Source: Xanthostigma xanthostigma
Lineage: Eukaryota; Arthropoda; Insecta; Raphidioptera; Raphidiidae
DNA length: 64,000 nt
NCBI GenBank assembly: GCA_963575645.1
Contig: OY754469.1
Span: forward strand, 16,882,001 to 16,946,000
Direction: 5' to 3'
The position numbers and the translations under genes are program-made. The stretch's first letter is position 1. Each line of letters starts with the position of its first letter. Of this stretch, positions 11,704 through 21,425 are shown in pieces. Below the pieces are notes generated by a model. The model was given only the letters and a program-made list of their open reading frames with translations. It had not been told where the DNA came from and did not search any database.

Positions 11704-12560
11704 TCAAATTCCATTCTAATTTTTTACATTAAAAATTATTTTGAGCAATGATTTTGGAACATGAAAAATATATTGGTATGGTTTTCTATACTGACGTTTC
11801 AAACATTTTTTTAAAAATTGATAGCTGTATGATTTGCAAGTAACTCCCGGTATACGCAAAGATATTCTGTATTCCGTGTAGCGATTTACGTATGAATGCT
11901 AAATGTGCCATTATTTTTACTTTGGTTTTATTGTAATGCTTGTCTATATTGCCTATATATAATATTCCATATCCTATATCGGTACGTGCTTTCGTTCAAA
12001 CCTATCTAATATCTGTCACGTCGAAAGTTACAGGATTGGCTTTAATGAAACTCAAATTCAATATGAATCTATCCTGTGTCTGAAATAGCGACAATAATCG
12101 ATTCAAAAATAGAATACCTAATATTAGTAATTGAATAATTATTTTCCTCGGAAAATTCTGTTTTCTCAAGAAGAATGTTGTAATGCGTTTTTTAAATTTT
12201 TTAAACTTATGTACCTATTCTAATTGAAAATAATCCGACTGTTTAACCTCGAGTTAGCATTATATTCAGAATACTTACAATTCTTTATGGTATTGATTCG
12301 GCTTCAACTATTGTTTTGGCTATCGAATGAGGCATTTTTTTTGGCTATTTTATCATTTTTATCTTTCGCGTTATTTACAGTTGCGAACTTAATATAGTTT
12401 ACACTTGTATCATCTAGCTGCCGTTGTTTTTTTAAATTTTGGAATATTATAATTTGGATTTTAATCGTAATGTATCAGTCACTGAGGATACATCCTAAAA
12501 AGTCAATTACTTATTAAACTAGGTTTGTTGCTAAGCTACTGGCTTTATATACTCTCACTG
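11704..12560. other. AT-rich stretch, nothing recognised
   Basis: No defensible gene, RNA or element border. Confidence 0.55.
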
Positions 12561-12770
12561 AAAATAAAATATTTTTAACAAAAAAATTGAACCGACTTCA
12601 CACTAAAAAGTAAAAAGTAATTGCGTATTGAAATGTTTTGGAGTCGGTGTAGTTCTCGGAATAGATTTCATTTTGGCTGACACCGACTCCAAAACATTTC
12701 AATACGCAATTATTTTTTACTTTTTAGTGTGAAGTCGGTTCAATTTTTTTGTTAATAATATTTTATTTTT
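12561..12770. mobile_element. Hairpin element with GAACCGACTTCACACTAAAA arms
   Basis: About 90-bp arms pair almost perfectly around a 29-nt spacer (12651-12679). The arms contain GAACCGACTTCACACTAAAA, TTGCGTATTGAAATGTTTTG and GGAGTCGGTGT. The CACTAAAAAGTAAAAA-type segment is shared with the hairpins at 16.2, 17.8 and 60.3 kb. From memory this family is typical of Lepidoptera. Confidence 0.85.
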
Positions 12771-12780
12771 CTCTTTTTAG

Positions 12781-12990
12781 TGTTAATCTAACACTAAAAA
12801 ATCGGTGAACATACATAAAAAACATTATGCGTGCCTTTGAAATTTGAGAGTTTCCCTCGATTTCTCCGGATTCCACCATCAGATCCTGACTTGGTTCCGA
12901 TGGGACCACCTCTGAGGAGTGCACCTCAGAGGTGGTCCCATCGAATAAAAAAAAATTGTTGAAGTCGGTTAAAAACCATAGAGATATAAG
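12781..12990 (+). repeat. Dispersed repeat with a 20-bp perfect hairpin
   Basis: Contains CCTCGATTTCTCCGGATTCC and AGATCCTGACTTGG, which I recall from lepidopteran interspersed repeats, then a perfect 20-bp inverted repeat at 12898-12917 and 12924-12943 with a 6-nt loop, then TTGTTGAAGTCGGTTAAAAA. Function unknown; probably part of a non-autonomous element. Confidence 0.6.
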
Positions 12991-13001
12991 TAACTAGAGA
13001 A

Positions 13002-13157
13002 CACTAGTGCGTATCCTTGAAAGTGTCCTCAGTTAAGAGAGAGAACGTTGTTTAATCAAATCAGCATTGTTTCGCATCATTGGTTACCATAGAGATAAGA
13101 AACATCAATTCTCTCTCTTAATTGCAGACACCTTCACTGCCCTCTCGCGTACTCTAT
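13002..13157. mobile_element. Short MITE with GAGAGAGAA inverted repeats
   Basis: Left GTGTCCTCAGTTAAGAGAGA pairs imperfectly with right TCTCTCTTAATTGCAGACAC. About 155 bp, non-coding. Confidence 0.5.
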
Positions 13158-13415
13158 TGTAATATATTTATGGAAAAAACACAAGTGTAAACCAAATTGA
13201 GCCTGCAGCGACTGTACGTCTGTTCCAATTTTTTATTCTGATTAAGATTTGTGTCTGTCCTATAACTATTCTTGTGTCCCAGCTGTCTCCACTTTAACTA
13301 TTCTTCATATCAATGTATATCGCTGTCCCAAGTATTATTCTGACCAAGCTTCTTTTTTTAGCCAAGCTATTCACTAAGTATCAGTCGTGTAAAGTTTTAG
13401 CTCTGCCCTTACTTT

Positions 13416-14080
13416 TGCCATTTGAACCCACAAGTGGGGAATGGTACTAGTTTAGGTAAAAATCACTTTTCAAACATTTTACATTATCTTTTCGTTTTGA
13501 GGTCCCCGAATCCAAAAAACATATTTTTGGAAAAACTCAGTGCGTCTGTTTGTTTGTGAGCACGATACAGGTCAAACGAATGAGCAAATTGAAACCAAAT
13601 TTTGGGAGGATGTTTGATATGCAAATATGAAGAGCCCTATTGTTTTTTGGGGAAAAGCGGCACATGCGCAGAAGAGATATATACTATAACAGTGTTTTTT
13701 TTATATAATAATGGTATACTTTTCATAACGGCTTATTATTATATTTATTTTTACAAGAAAGTTTTGTTACAATGTTTTTTTCTAAACTTTATAGTTTTGA
13801 AAATATTTAGAAAATAAAAAAAATCAGCTGTTCTTTTGCTTTGTAGATCTGTCAGAAATAAACTAGTTAAGCATGCTTTGATTAATCTTTAGGTACATGA
13901 CGTGGAACATATTATGCAGGTAACCATGGCAACGAATAGCAAATATCAAATTGAATACTAGCCATTACCCGCGTCACCTCACGCGATATCATAAATTTGA
14001 TTTTCTTTATGATATTATATATCAAATGCCAACATTTTGAAGTTGAAATGGTCCCGTCGCCCAATTGACTGGAATTTTTT
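13416..14080 (+). mobile_element. Dispersed repeat E, copy 1 (uninterrupted)
   Basis: Runs from CCACAAGTGGGGAATGG through GAAACCAAATTTTGGGAGGA and GATATGCAAATATGAAGAGC to GTCCCGTCGCCCAATTGACT. Other copies are at 42472-43653 (minus, interrupted), 47999-48500 (5' truncated) and 59491-60558 (interrupted). The short open frame inside is present only as a shadow of the repeat. Class unknown; no TIR or target duplication was resolved. Confidence 0.8.
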
Positions 14081-14613
14081 CAGTCAACTAATTCTCCTTT
14101 TTGCCTCTGCTCCAGCTTATATTTCGGGCCTTTACCCTCATGCCCATAACTGTTCTAGTTAAGCTTAGCTGCGACTATGTTTTCCCTTAACTTTTACTGT
14201 AAACGGCGAAATCATGTCATGATTGCTGAGTCCAAACCTGTACAGTGTGCATGAGTAAAAAGCAAAAAGCATTTATTCGTCAATAAAAGAAATTTTACCA
14301 ATCATGTATAGTTTATGTAGTGGCATATGCCGCTACCTCCACCGCAACACGCGTATGTTCACTACATATTTGTGTATAGTTTGGATAAAATAGGGAATCG
14401 ATTTGTCGGCCGGCAAAAGGCTTCGAGTCCGCATATTGCGTGTCACTATTAAGGCAAAACAAAGTAGCGGAGTGTATTTGGTTTCTATGTATGATACATT
14501 AAAATGTATTGCTATGAGTGTGTCTACTCAATGGACTTATGTATACAGAATGTTCTGGGAATATTCATTCCAATGTCACAGAATGTTCATTTTCCAAGTC
14601 AATTTTTTGCATA
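14081..14613. other. Stretch without supported feature
   Basis: A 74-codon frame at 14403-14627 has no recognisable domain and runs into the hAT target duplication, so it is unlikely to be a gene. Confidence 0.5.
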
Positions 14614-15166
14614 GTGTAGGGCAGTGATTCCCAAAGTGGTGTATATCGACCCCAAGGGGTCGACGACAACTTGCAAGGGGTCCATGTCAGCGGGAAAAAA
14701 AATTGGGGGTCTATGAAATAAATATGGGGGTCAACGATAGTGAATCTCCTAACAAAAAAAGGAACAAACTGGACATCGTTAACCGAAGAGATTTAAGATT
14801 AAATCTAACTAAATTGATGCCAAATGTTGAAAATTTATTATTAAAGCATCAGGTTCATCCCTCACACTAAAATAATTTATTTTTTGCTTAGTTATTTTAT
14901 GTAACAGAAAGTAAATTTTAATTTGATTCGTTTAATTTGCATTTAATTAATAAATGTATAAAACTAAACATTTCACACTACATTTCACTACCGTTGTAAA
15001 TGTAAATCATTCAATGTGAATAGCACTATACCGGTTGTCAAAAAAACATTTGAAATTAATGAATTTGCAAAAAATCAATATTAGATAAGCAGGGGGTCTA
15101 CCCAAAACCGAAAAACATGGCAAGTGGTCTACGAGACATAAAAGTTTGGGGACCTCTGGTGTAGGG
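14614..15166. mobile_element. hAT MITE with perfect 8-bp target duplication
   Basis: Element 14622-15158 begins CAGTGATTCCCAAAG and ends CTTTTATG-related sequence mirrored as TTTGGGGACCTCTG. It is bounded by GTGTAGGG at 14614-14621 and again at 15159-15166. An 8-bp duplication with CAGTG-type ends is diagnostic of the hAT superfamily. Internal AGGGGTC motifs cluster near both ends. No transposase is encoded. Confidence 0.92.
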
Positions 15167-15265
15167 GAACATTTTGGATGAATTCTAAGATCTTTTCGTT
15201 CCCTGCGAAAATTCTATCTGATTTGATAGCTAAGGATAAGGTGGCGTAAGAAAAATAGTAGATTA

Positions 15266-15607
15266 ATGCTGAGTTGCAGAAAGCGTTGCGTCAAAAAATC
15301 AGATTTGAGAATGACCTTAAGATTATGAGCATACCTACATCTTTCTCCATATGAACAACATTACAGAGTTTTAAATCGATCCTGCTGGAAAAATAACTGA
15401 TCGATAGAGCCTAAATAGTGATCTTTTTCTATGTAGAACAATCTTTTGTTTTTGTGTGAGTACAATCTAATATTCTAGATGACATGTAGTTTCACAACGA
15501 CATTAGACTGCTCCTGATGAATGGAAACTGTATAATCATATTATGATCACATCTATAAGGTCATTATCAAATCATATTTTTTGACAATCCTTTCTGCAAC
15601 CCAGCAT
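15266..15607. mobile_element. MITE with ATGCTGAGTTGCAGAAAG ends, copy 1
   Basis: Left ATGCTGAGTTGCAGAAAGCG and right TTTCTGCAACCCAGCAT form imperfect inverted repeats about 35 bp long, including TGACNNNNCTTTCTGCAA. Copy 2 is at 46016-46238. TTA/TAA-like flanks would suit PIF/Harbinger, but I could not fix the duplication. Confidence 0.75.
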
Positions 15608-16208
15608 AGTTGTAGGTATTCTTATAACTAAAGTATTATATTTGTAATATTGATGAATTACTCTGTTTTTTAATTGACTCGGTGTATCGCCTGCAAGAAT
15701 ACTATCGGCGGTGGTTGATATTTGCAAATCCAAAACTTGCAAAATATTTTTTTCACGAAAACGACATTAATGATTTCTAGTAAATTTTACAGTACGAGAT
15801 TAAATGACTAGTTCCTTCTATAAAACTCAGGGAAGGAGGTTATGGGAGTGACGATGAATGTGGTATAAAGACCTGTTTACATGTAGGTATAGGAACGTGT
15901 CCAAGCTGTGTACGACAGTTTATTTCTGTTCTTTCGAATCGTGTAAGGGTATATTATTATGTCACCTAAGTGCGGAGAGTAGTTGACCAAAAACAATAAT
16001 TTAAATTATAAATGAGTTCGTGCATATAAACACGTTTAGAAAATACGTAAGCTACTATAATATACAATAAAATGCGTAAGTGAGGGTATCCATTATAGAG
16101 CTTCTATAGTATTTATTTAGCTACATAATTGTGTAATATAGGCGCAGTGTTGTCAGATTCATTTTCTTTTCCAATATGTGAAAAGCATAGCATGAAGTGA
16201 TCTTTCAA
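15608..16208. other. Stretch without supported feature
   Basis: No gene or repeat border recognised. Confidence 0.5.
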
Positions 16209-16424
16209 AAAATATAGTTTAAAAAAAACTAAAAAACACGCTTTATATCGCACTAAAAAGTAAAAAATAATTGTTTTAAAATAAGCTTAAAAAGCGTGGG
16301 GCGCTTTGTTCCACATTTTCGTACATCGAGCGCCCAACGCTTTTTAAGCTTATTTTAAAACAATTATTTTTTACTTTTTAGTGCGATATAAAGCGTGTTT
16401 TTTAGTTTTTTTTAAACTATATTT
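16209..16424. mobile_element. Hairpin element of the AAGCGTGGGGCGC family, copy 1
   Basis: Arms 16209-16305 and 16329-16424 pair nearly perfectly. They share AATATAGTTTAAAAAAAACT, ACACGCTTTATATCG and AAAAGCGTGGGGCGCT-type sequence with the hairpins at 17780-18077 and 60342-60486. The 23-nt spacer reads TTGTTCCACATTTTCGTACA then TCG. It abuts the 109-bp tandem array. Confidence 0.88.
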
Positions 16425-16458
16425 TATTTTTCACTTTTTAGTTTGAGGATCTATAAAA

Positions 16459-17107
16459 GAATTTATTAATCCTGGGGGTCCTAATAAGGATAATGGGAAA
16501 CTGTTATCAAATTATTGCATTGTCATCGGTCCTTGATACGTATGCAAAGTTTCAAATTAATCAGAAAGAATTTATTAATCCTGGGGGTCCTAATAAGGAT
16601 AATGGGAAACTTATTAATCCTGGGGGTCCTAATAAGGATAATGGGAAACTGTTATCAAATTATTGCATTGTCATCGGTCCTTGATACGTATGCAAAGTTT
16701 CAAATTAATCAGAAAGAATTTATTAATCCTGGGGGTCCTAATAAGGATAATGGGAAACTGTTATCAAATTATTGCATTGTCATCGGTCCTTGATACGTAT
16801 GCAAAGTTTCAAATTAATCAGAAAGAATTTATTAATCCTGGGGGTCCTAATAAGGATAATGGGAAACTGTTATCAAATTATTGCATTGTCATCGGTCCTT
16901 GATACGTATGCAAAGTTTCAAATTAATCAGACTTCGGGAAATTGGTGAAAATAAAGCGTTTACTACAGAGGATCTATAAAAGAATTTATTAATCCTGGGG
17001 GTCCTAATAAGGATAATGGGAAACTGTTATCAAATTATTGCATTGTCATCGGTCCTTGATACGTATGCAAAGTTTCAAATTAATCAGACTTCGGGAAATT
17101 GGTGAAA
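16459..17107 (+). repeat. Tandem array, 109-bp unit
   Basis: The word TTATTAATCCTGGGGGTCCT begins at 16463, 16572, 16611, 16720, 16829 and 16986. Spacings are 109, 39, 109, 109 and 157 bp: mostly full 109-bp units, one 39-bp partial unit, and a last copy offset by a 48-bp insertion. The units are close to identical. Overlapping open frames here arise because 109 is not a multiple of three, so each unit shifts frame; they are not genes. A related single copy is at 41951-42130. Confidence 0.95.
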
Positions 17108-17569
17108 ATTATGCTCAAAGATTCCGTTACATACATACATACTTACAACCCAAACTAATATAAAGCGTTTAAAAATTGATTTTTTGATGAACACACGTTC
17201 TCAAGATTTCAAATCCCAAACGAAAGGGATTTTCAAAAAATGTCTGCAGTTGGTCAATGGTTCCCACTAGAACTGTACCACTGTGCCACCTCGAGGTAGG
17301 AATGACTTATTGGTTACTTTCAGGAAACCGGTACTTTGGTGATAGAGACTTCCAAGTACCGGTGACTTTTAGCAACAACTAGTGAACACTTGTAAGAATA
17401 CGCGTGTGCAGGTTATGGACACAGCATAAAGTCACTGGTAGTTATTTTTACACGCTTTATATTAACTTCACTTGTAAGTTTGTATGTTTGTTTGTTTGTT
17501 TGTAACCTTCGTTTGGACTACAGCAAGTGGTTTATTACTGTAGTATAATATGCCAGCACTGTAACTACT

Positions 17570-17659
17570 ACAGTGGTTAGCCGTGCGGTCTAAGGCACGG
17601 GTCTTCGCTGACGTCAACTCTCGGAATCACGGGTCGTGGGTTCTAATCCCGTCCACGCC
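17570..17659 (+). other. tRNA-like sequence inside element F, copy 1
   Basis: Contains an imperfect A box (TAGCCGTGCGG), a B box with one mismatch (GGTTCTAATCC), and GTGG/CCAC pairing at the acceptor ends. Only four to five acceptor pairs are possible and the anticodon arm is not canonical. It resembles the long-variable-arm class (Leu/Ser). It is probably a pol III promoter module, not a tRNA gene. Confidence 0.6.
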
Positions 17660-17779
17660 GAAAAAAAAATTGTTTTTTTTTTCGGCAAATTTTTGACAAT
17701 AAATCAAACTAAAAAGTGGAAAATAAATATAGTTTAAAAAAAACTAAAAAACACGCTTTATATCAAACTAAAAAGTGAA

Positions 17780-18077
17780 AAATAAATATAGTTTATTAAA
17801 AACTAAAAAACACGCTTTATATCGAACTAAAAAGTAAAAAATATTTTTTTAAAAATAAGCTTAAAACAATAATGAATAAAAAATACAAGTATTATTGTGA
17901 AAAAAGCGTGGGGCGCTTTGTTCCACATTTTCGTACATCGAGCGCCCCACGCTTTTTTACAATAATACTCGTATTTTTTATTCATTATTGTTTTAAGCTT
18001 ATTTTAAAAAAAATATTTTTTACTTTTTACTTCGATATAAAGCGTGTTTTTTAGTTTTTTTAAACTATATTTATTTT
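17780..18077. repeat. Hairpin of the AAGCGTGGGGCGC family, copy 2
   Basis: Arms of about 137 bp pair nearly perfectly around the 23-nt spacer 17918-17940 (TTGTTCCACATTTTCGTACA then TCG). The arms include AAGCTTAAAACAATAATGAA and AAAAAAGCGTGGGGCGCT. Confidence 0.9.
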
Positions 18078-19009
18078 GAAAAGAACTCACGTCTCAATGA
18101 CTACTGCAGTGAACAGTGAAATCCACATATTGACGACTAAGTTACCGGTAATGAAATTATATTATCATCGTCATAATAATAATTCATGACTACATTTTAT
18201 ATATCATAAAATTTGACATAAATAAACATATTTACTTAGTTATCCTTTGTAATTCTTTGGTGGGTACATAATATTTTTTATGTGACGATTAATTTTTCCG
18301 CTATAGTCGCTAGTGAGTCACCGGTAGCTAGTCTGAAGTTACTGCAATTAACAGTGAAATTAAGTCAAGTCGGGTAAGAAAATTCCATAAATTAATATTT
18401 ATAATTTGTTTTCGTTTTGTAGAGATATTTGTGGGAATAAATTTATTATTATTCAATTAATTATTAGCGACTAAGTCACTGGTAGTAAAATATCACTCAT
18501 TTCTATCTAGAGGTGAAACTGCAGATTCTCTCAAATGTGAGCCCATGATTTTTTTTCAAAAACAACTAACGATTTTAATACAATTTTGTACACTGATATT
18601 TGCTTAGAATATATCACTCAAAAAATTTGTTTTCAATGTGCAGATTTTTCTCGTTTTGAAAATTAATTTGTTGCACATCTGGCAACAACGTAAACACAAA
18701 TAGGGTGTTTTCCATTCATGATATATTGTTACATACCCATATATGGACACGTGTCTTTCTTATCATTTCATGAAACTATGTCGGAAAATCAATATTATTC
18801 GCATTATACACATTCACAGGATGTTAAATATAAACAATCGAATGTTTTGTTTTTAAACCAATTAAAACTCACTGATTAAAAACAAATGATAGTAATTAGT
18901 ATTTTTTATGTTATGCTACTTTTCAATGGAAATTTTTCTTGGTTTTCCTTAGTCATTCCAATTCGCATTTGTTCCTTAAAAAAATATAATATGCTGATGC
19001 TAAATTGTG
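18078..19009. other. AT-rich stretch with recurrent AAGTCACCGGTA-like words
   Basis: No gene. AAGTTACCGGTA (18139), GAGTCACCGGTA (about 18317) and AAGTCACTGGTA (about 18475) recur, as do AACAGTGAAAT phrases near 18113 and 18352. They look like remains of a duplicated unit. Confidence 0.4.
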
Positions 19010-19600
19010 AGGAAATCTTACAGGTTACCGCGATGCTTAAATTTACTGAGTACATCTATAGACCTGAGAAATAGTGTTAAACTCGGCATCAATATTGACA
19101 AACACCTTAATTGGAATAATCATGTATCATATTTGATTCCAAAATTAAACAGGGTTTTATATATATTTTAAGAACATTGAAATACACAAAATGTTTGGAT
19201 ATAAAAAAAATATTCATTTTGCAAAATGTGTATACGTATGATGGCAAATATGGACTCAAGGGAGAGCTGCCATCAACATTTTATAGAACTTGAAATTCTA
19301 AGTCTTTGATCTGTATAGATTAGAATGTGCAGTCTTTGTTCATAATAACATCAATCTATTTGACAACCACAATCACAAATATACCAGGCGTACTTAATAA
19401 AGAAAAGCTAAAATCAGAGACCTCTTCACTTACAGTAAGTTGTGCAAAAGGGGCTTAGAAATCCCATGATACCGATATACAATAAAACACCCGATGAAAT
19501 AAAAAAAAATACCCAAAATAAAAAAAGGTTTAAAAAGATTCTTAATCTAGCATGCAAATTACATAGTTTAAAAATTATTTTCAAAATGACGCTTTTTTTA
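19010..19600 (+). pseudogene. Decayed non-LTR retrotransposon reverse transcriptase, 3' end
   Basis: From 19076 the frame reads VKLGINIDKHLNWNNHVSYL, matching the conserved LGI.ID..LNW..HV motif downstream of the palm in Jockey/CR1-type reverse transcriptases. A stop follows at 19169; the reading then moves frame (LRTLKYTKCLDIKK), and later gives CIRMMANMDSRESC and, in another frame, FVHNNINLFDNHNHKYTRR. Near 19468 MIPIYNKTPDEIKK matches the usual C-terminal YNKLP..IK block. The part that normally holds YYALFHS...L.YG between the first two blocks appears deleted. Several stops and frameshifts make it non-functional. Clade assignment is inference. Confidence 0.75.
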
Positions 19601-19640
19601 CATGTTAATGTCCAAAAAATAAAGACATTATTATTAATAT

Positions 19641-19704
19641 AAAATAAAACCATTTTCGATCAATTTAACCGAGAACCAAATCCCATAAGGTTTGTGCGGG
19701 GTCC
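19641..19704. repeat. Solo terminal repeat of the 10547 element family
   Basis: Carries GATCAATTTAACCGAGAACC and AAATCCCATAAGGTTTGTGC, the right end of the element at 10547-11041, without a partner arm nearby. Confidence 0.75.
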
Positions 19705-20308
19705 TTTAAAATATATACATTTTACTATAACTTAAGAATGTTCGAAGTATCAAATTAAAAAAAAGAAGCGTTATGTAACGTCTAATACGTTGTCTATTAT
19801 TAATGATTGTAATTTATTCGATTCAACTGAACTAATTTATTTCTACCCTTTGAAATATTCCGTACCTTGTATATTGTATAACTATATACAGTATACCTAC
19901 CCAATATGTACGTAAAAACACATTGTCTTTGCGTTTGTACTTTGCCACCAATCCCCGAATATAATTTTTCCACGAATCTAAAAACAAATAGGCAATTATC
20001 TTGTATAGTTAGTCGGTGAGTCAGGGGAATAGTTATATTTGGAGGAGACTCTACCTTGATAATAATAGTCAATACCCGAAACTTGTTCTTATTTACGTAT
20101 ATATAAGCTAGTAATCTTATATTACGTTATCTATATGCATAATTATATATATTTTGCGGGCACTAAGTAAAGTGGCTTATATAGATTTTTGTTAAAATAA
20201 GATTAAAGAGAATTTAATCTTTTAGACCTGACTCTTAAGGCAATTTTTAATTGCGAAATTATTTCCTGATCGATCGATGAATAGTGCACACAGACTGGCT
20301 AGGGCTAT
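19705..20308. other. Stretch without supported feature
   Basis: No gene or element border recognised. Confidence 0.5.
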
Positions 20309-20863
20309 GTCCTGACTAGTGATGTGTCCATATGACTCTTTATTGCTCCGCTCACTAAAAAGTGTGTATTGTGCTGTACAATGCTACATGACCCCTGAGC
20401 ATGTATGATGCTCAGGAGTCATGTAGCATTGCACGGCACAATACACACATTCAGCTCTGAGCTCATTTTCATATGATTTTGATCTTATATTATTCGCATT
20501 TCGGATAAACTATAAAGTATAATAAAAGCTTAATAATAATGTTTATTGTTACAATATTATATCTTTGTCAACGACGTCAATGTGAATGGTTTAAGTCACT
20601 GTCAAGCTTAGTACTATTACACTTACAGTGTGTCATTCAACATAAAATGACTCAGCAAAGATAACTCCGTACATGCAAAATTCACTAGTGCCTCTGTGGT
20701 CTGTGCTGTGTGCGCTCTGTAAGTGTGCGAATGCAACAGTACAGAACAGCTCAGCACAGAGTAATGGCGCACGGACACAAAAAAGAGCGACTCGCTCCGC
20801 TCTGAGAAAGAAGTCGTTCATTATGAACGACTCGCTCAGGAGCGACACATCACTAGTCCTGAC
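20309..20863. mobile_element. hAT MITE with 8-bp target duplication GTCCTGAC
   Basis: Element 20317-20855 has ends TAGTGATGTGTC and GACACATCACTA. It is flanked by GTCCTGAC at 20309-20316 and 20856-20863, both exact. Eight-base duplication and TAGTG ends indicate hAT. Inside lies a separate hairpin at 20362-20449. The open frames of 81 and 104 codons that cover it are by-products. Confidence 0.92.
20362..20449. repeat. Hairpin inside the hAT MITE
   Basis: About 41-bp arms: GTGTGTATTGTGCTGTACAA pairs with TTGCACGGCACAATACACAC, and ATGCTACATGACCCCTGAGC pairs with GCTCAGGAGTCATGTAGCAT. The loop is 5-6 nt. Confidence 0.85.
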
Positions 20864-21106
20864 TATGCCAATCAGCATTGCCGATCGTCAAAGCCTCACT
20901 AGTGTGGACGTGACTGTTGGCTTCGTTTATCAGGCGAAACGTTGTCGATCGTTAAAACTTTGCCGATCTATATGCCAATCTGCATAGTCAGGACAGAGCT
21001 TAACGATTCACGGACTATTTAATCGATCGAATTAATAACTGGAGATGATCGCCATGTTCATAAAAATCGCTCCTAAGTCACTCATGCAACTAAACTGTCG
21101 GTCGAC

Positions 21107-21420
21107 TAAGGTCGGCCGTACACAAACAGCTTCAAACGGTCGAATCTGATTGTTTCAAGCACCGACTGCATGACTAATTACTTTCCATAGAAAATATTTC
21201 ACTGACCGCCCGGGCAGTAATGTAGTTGCAACACATATACTGATTGCTCGTAAGCAGGGTTATCTAGGCAACGCGACACAGAAAAGGGAAAAACTTGTCT
21301 CAAAGTTCAGGATTTGAGAGAGCAGCTCGAGCGGTTAAAAACGTCCGCCCGATCGATTGACAGTGACTGCTAGAGCGGCTCGTGTATATTGTTCGACGAT
21401 GATCAGATCAGGCCGGCCTA
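21107..21420. mobile_element. Possible TIR element with GGTCGGCC ends
   Basis: Left TAAGGTCGGCCGTACAC and right reverse complement TAGGCCGGCCTGATC are only partly alike. The interval is GC-richer than its surroundings and rich in CGATCG words. Tentative. Confidence 0.3.
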
Positions 21421-21425
21421 AAAAT

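Larger units (their letters stand above)
17450..18077 (+). mobile_element. Composite element F, copy 1: tRNA-like head plus hairpin
   Basis: Order: ACACGCTTTATATTAACTTC, a GTTT-rich run, a tRNA-like segment (17570-17659), a linker, then a long hairpin with arms 17780-17917 and 17941-18077. The second copy at 60019-60491 sits inside repeat E, which defines its borders there. A tRNA-derived promoter fused to an unrelated tail is SINE-like, but the hairpin tail is unusual for a SINE. Confidence 0.75.

Noticed and set aside
16493-16902. Overlapping frames with repeated NPGGPNKDNGK segments
   Set aside because: They arise from the 109-bp tandem array, whose unit length shifts frame at every copy.
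20934-20950. GGCGAAACGTTGTCGATC looked like the 3' half of a hammerhead core
   Set aside because: No CTGANGA or stem II lies upstream at a suitable distance.
20633-20987. Open frames of 81 and 104 codons on opposite strands
   Set aside because: Both lie in or cross the border of the hAT MITE with a clear target duplication, so they are not host genes.
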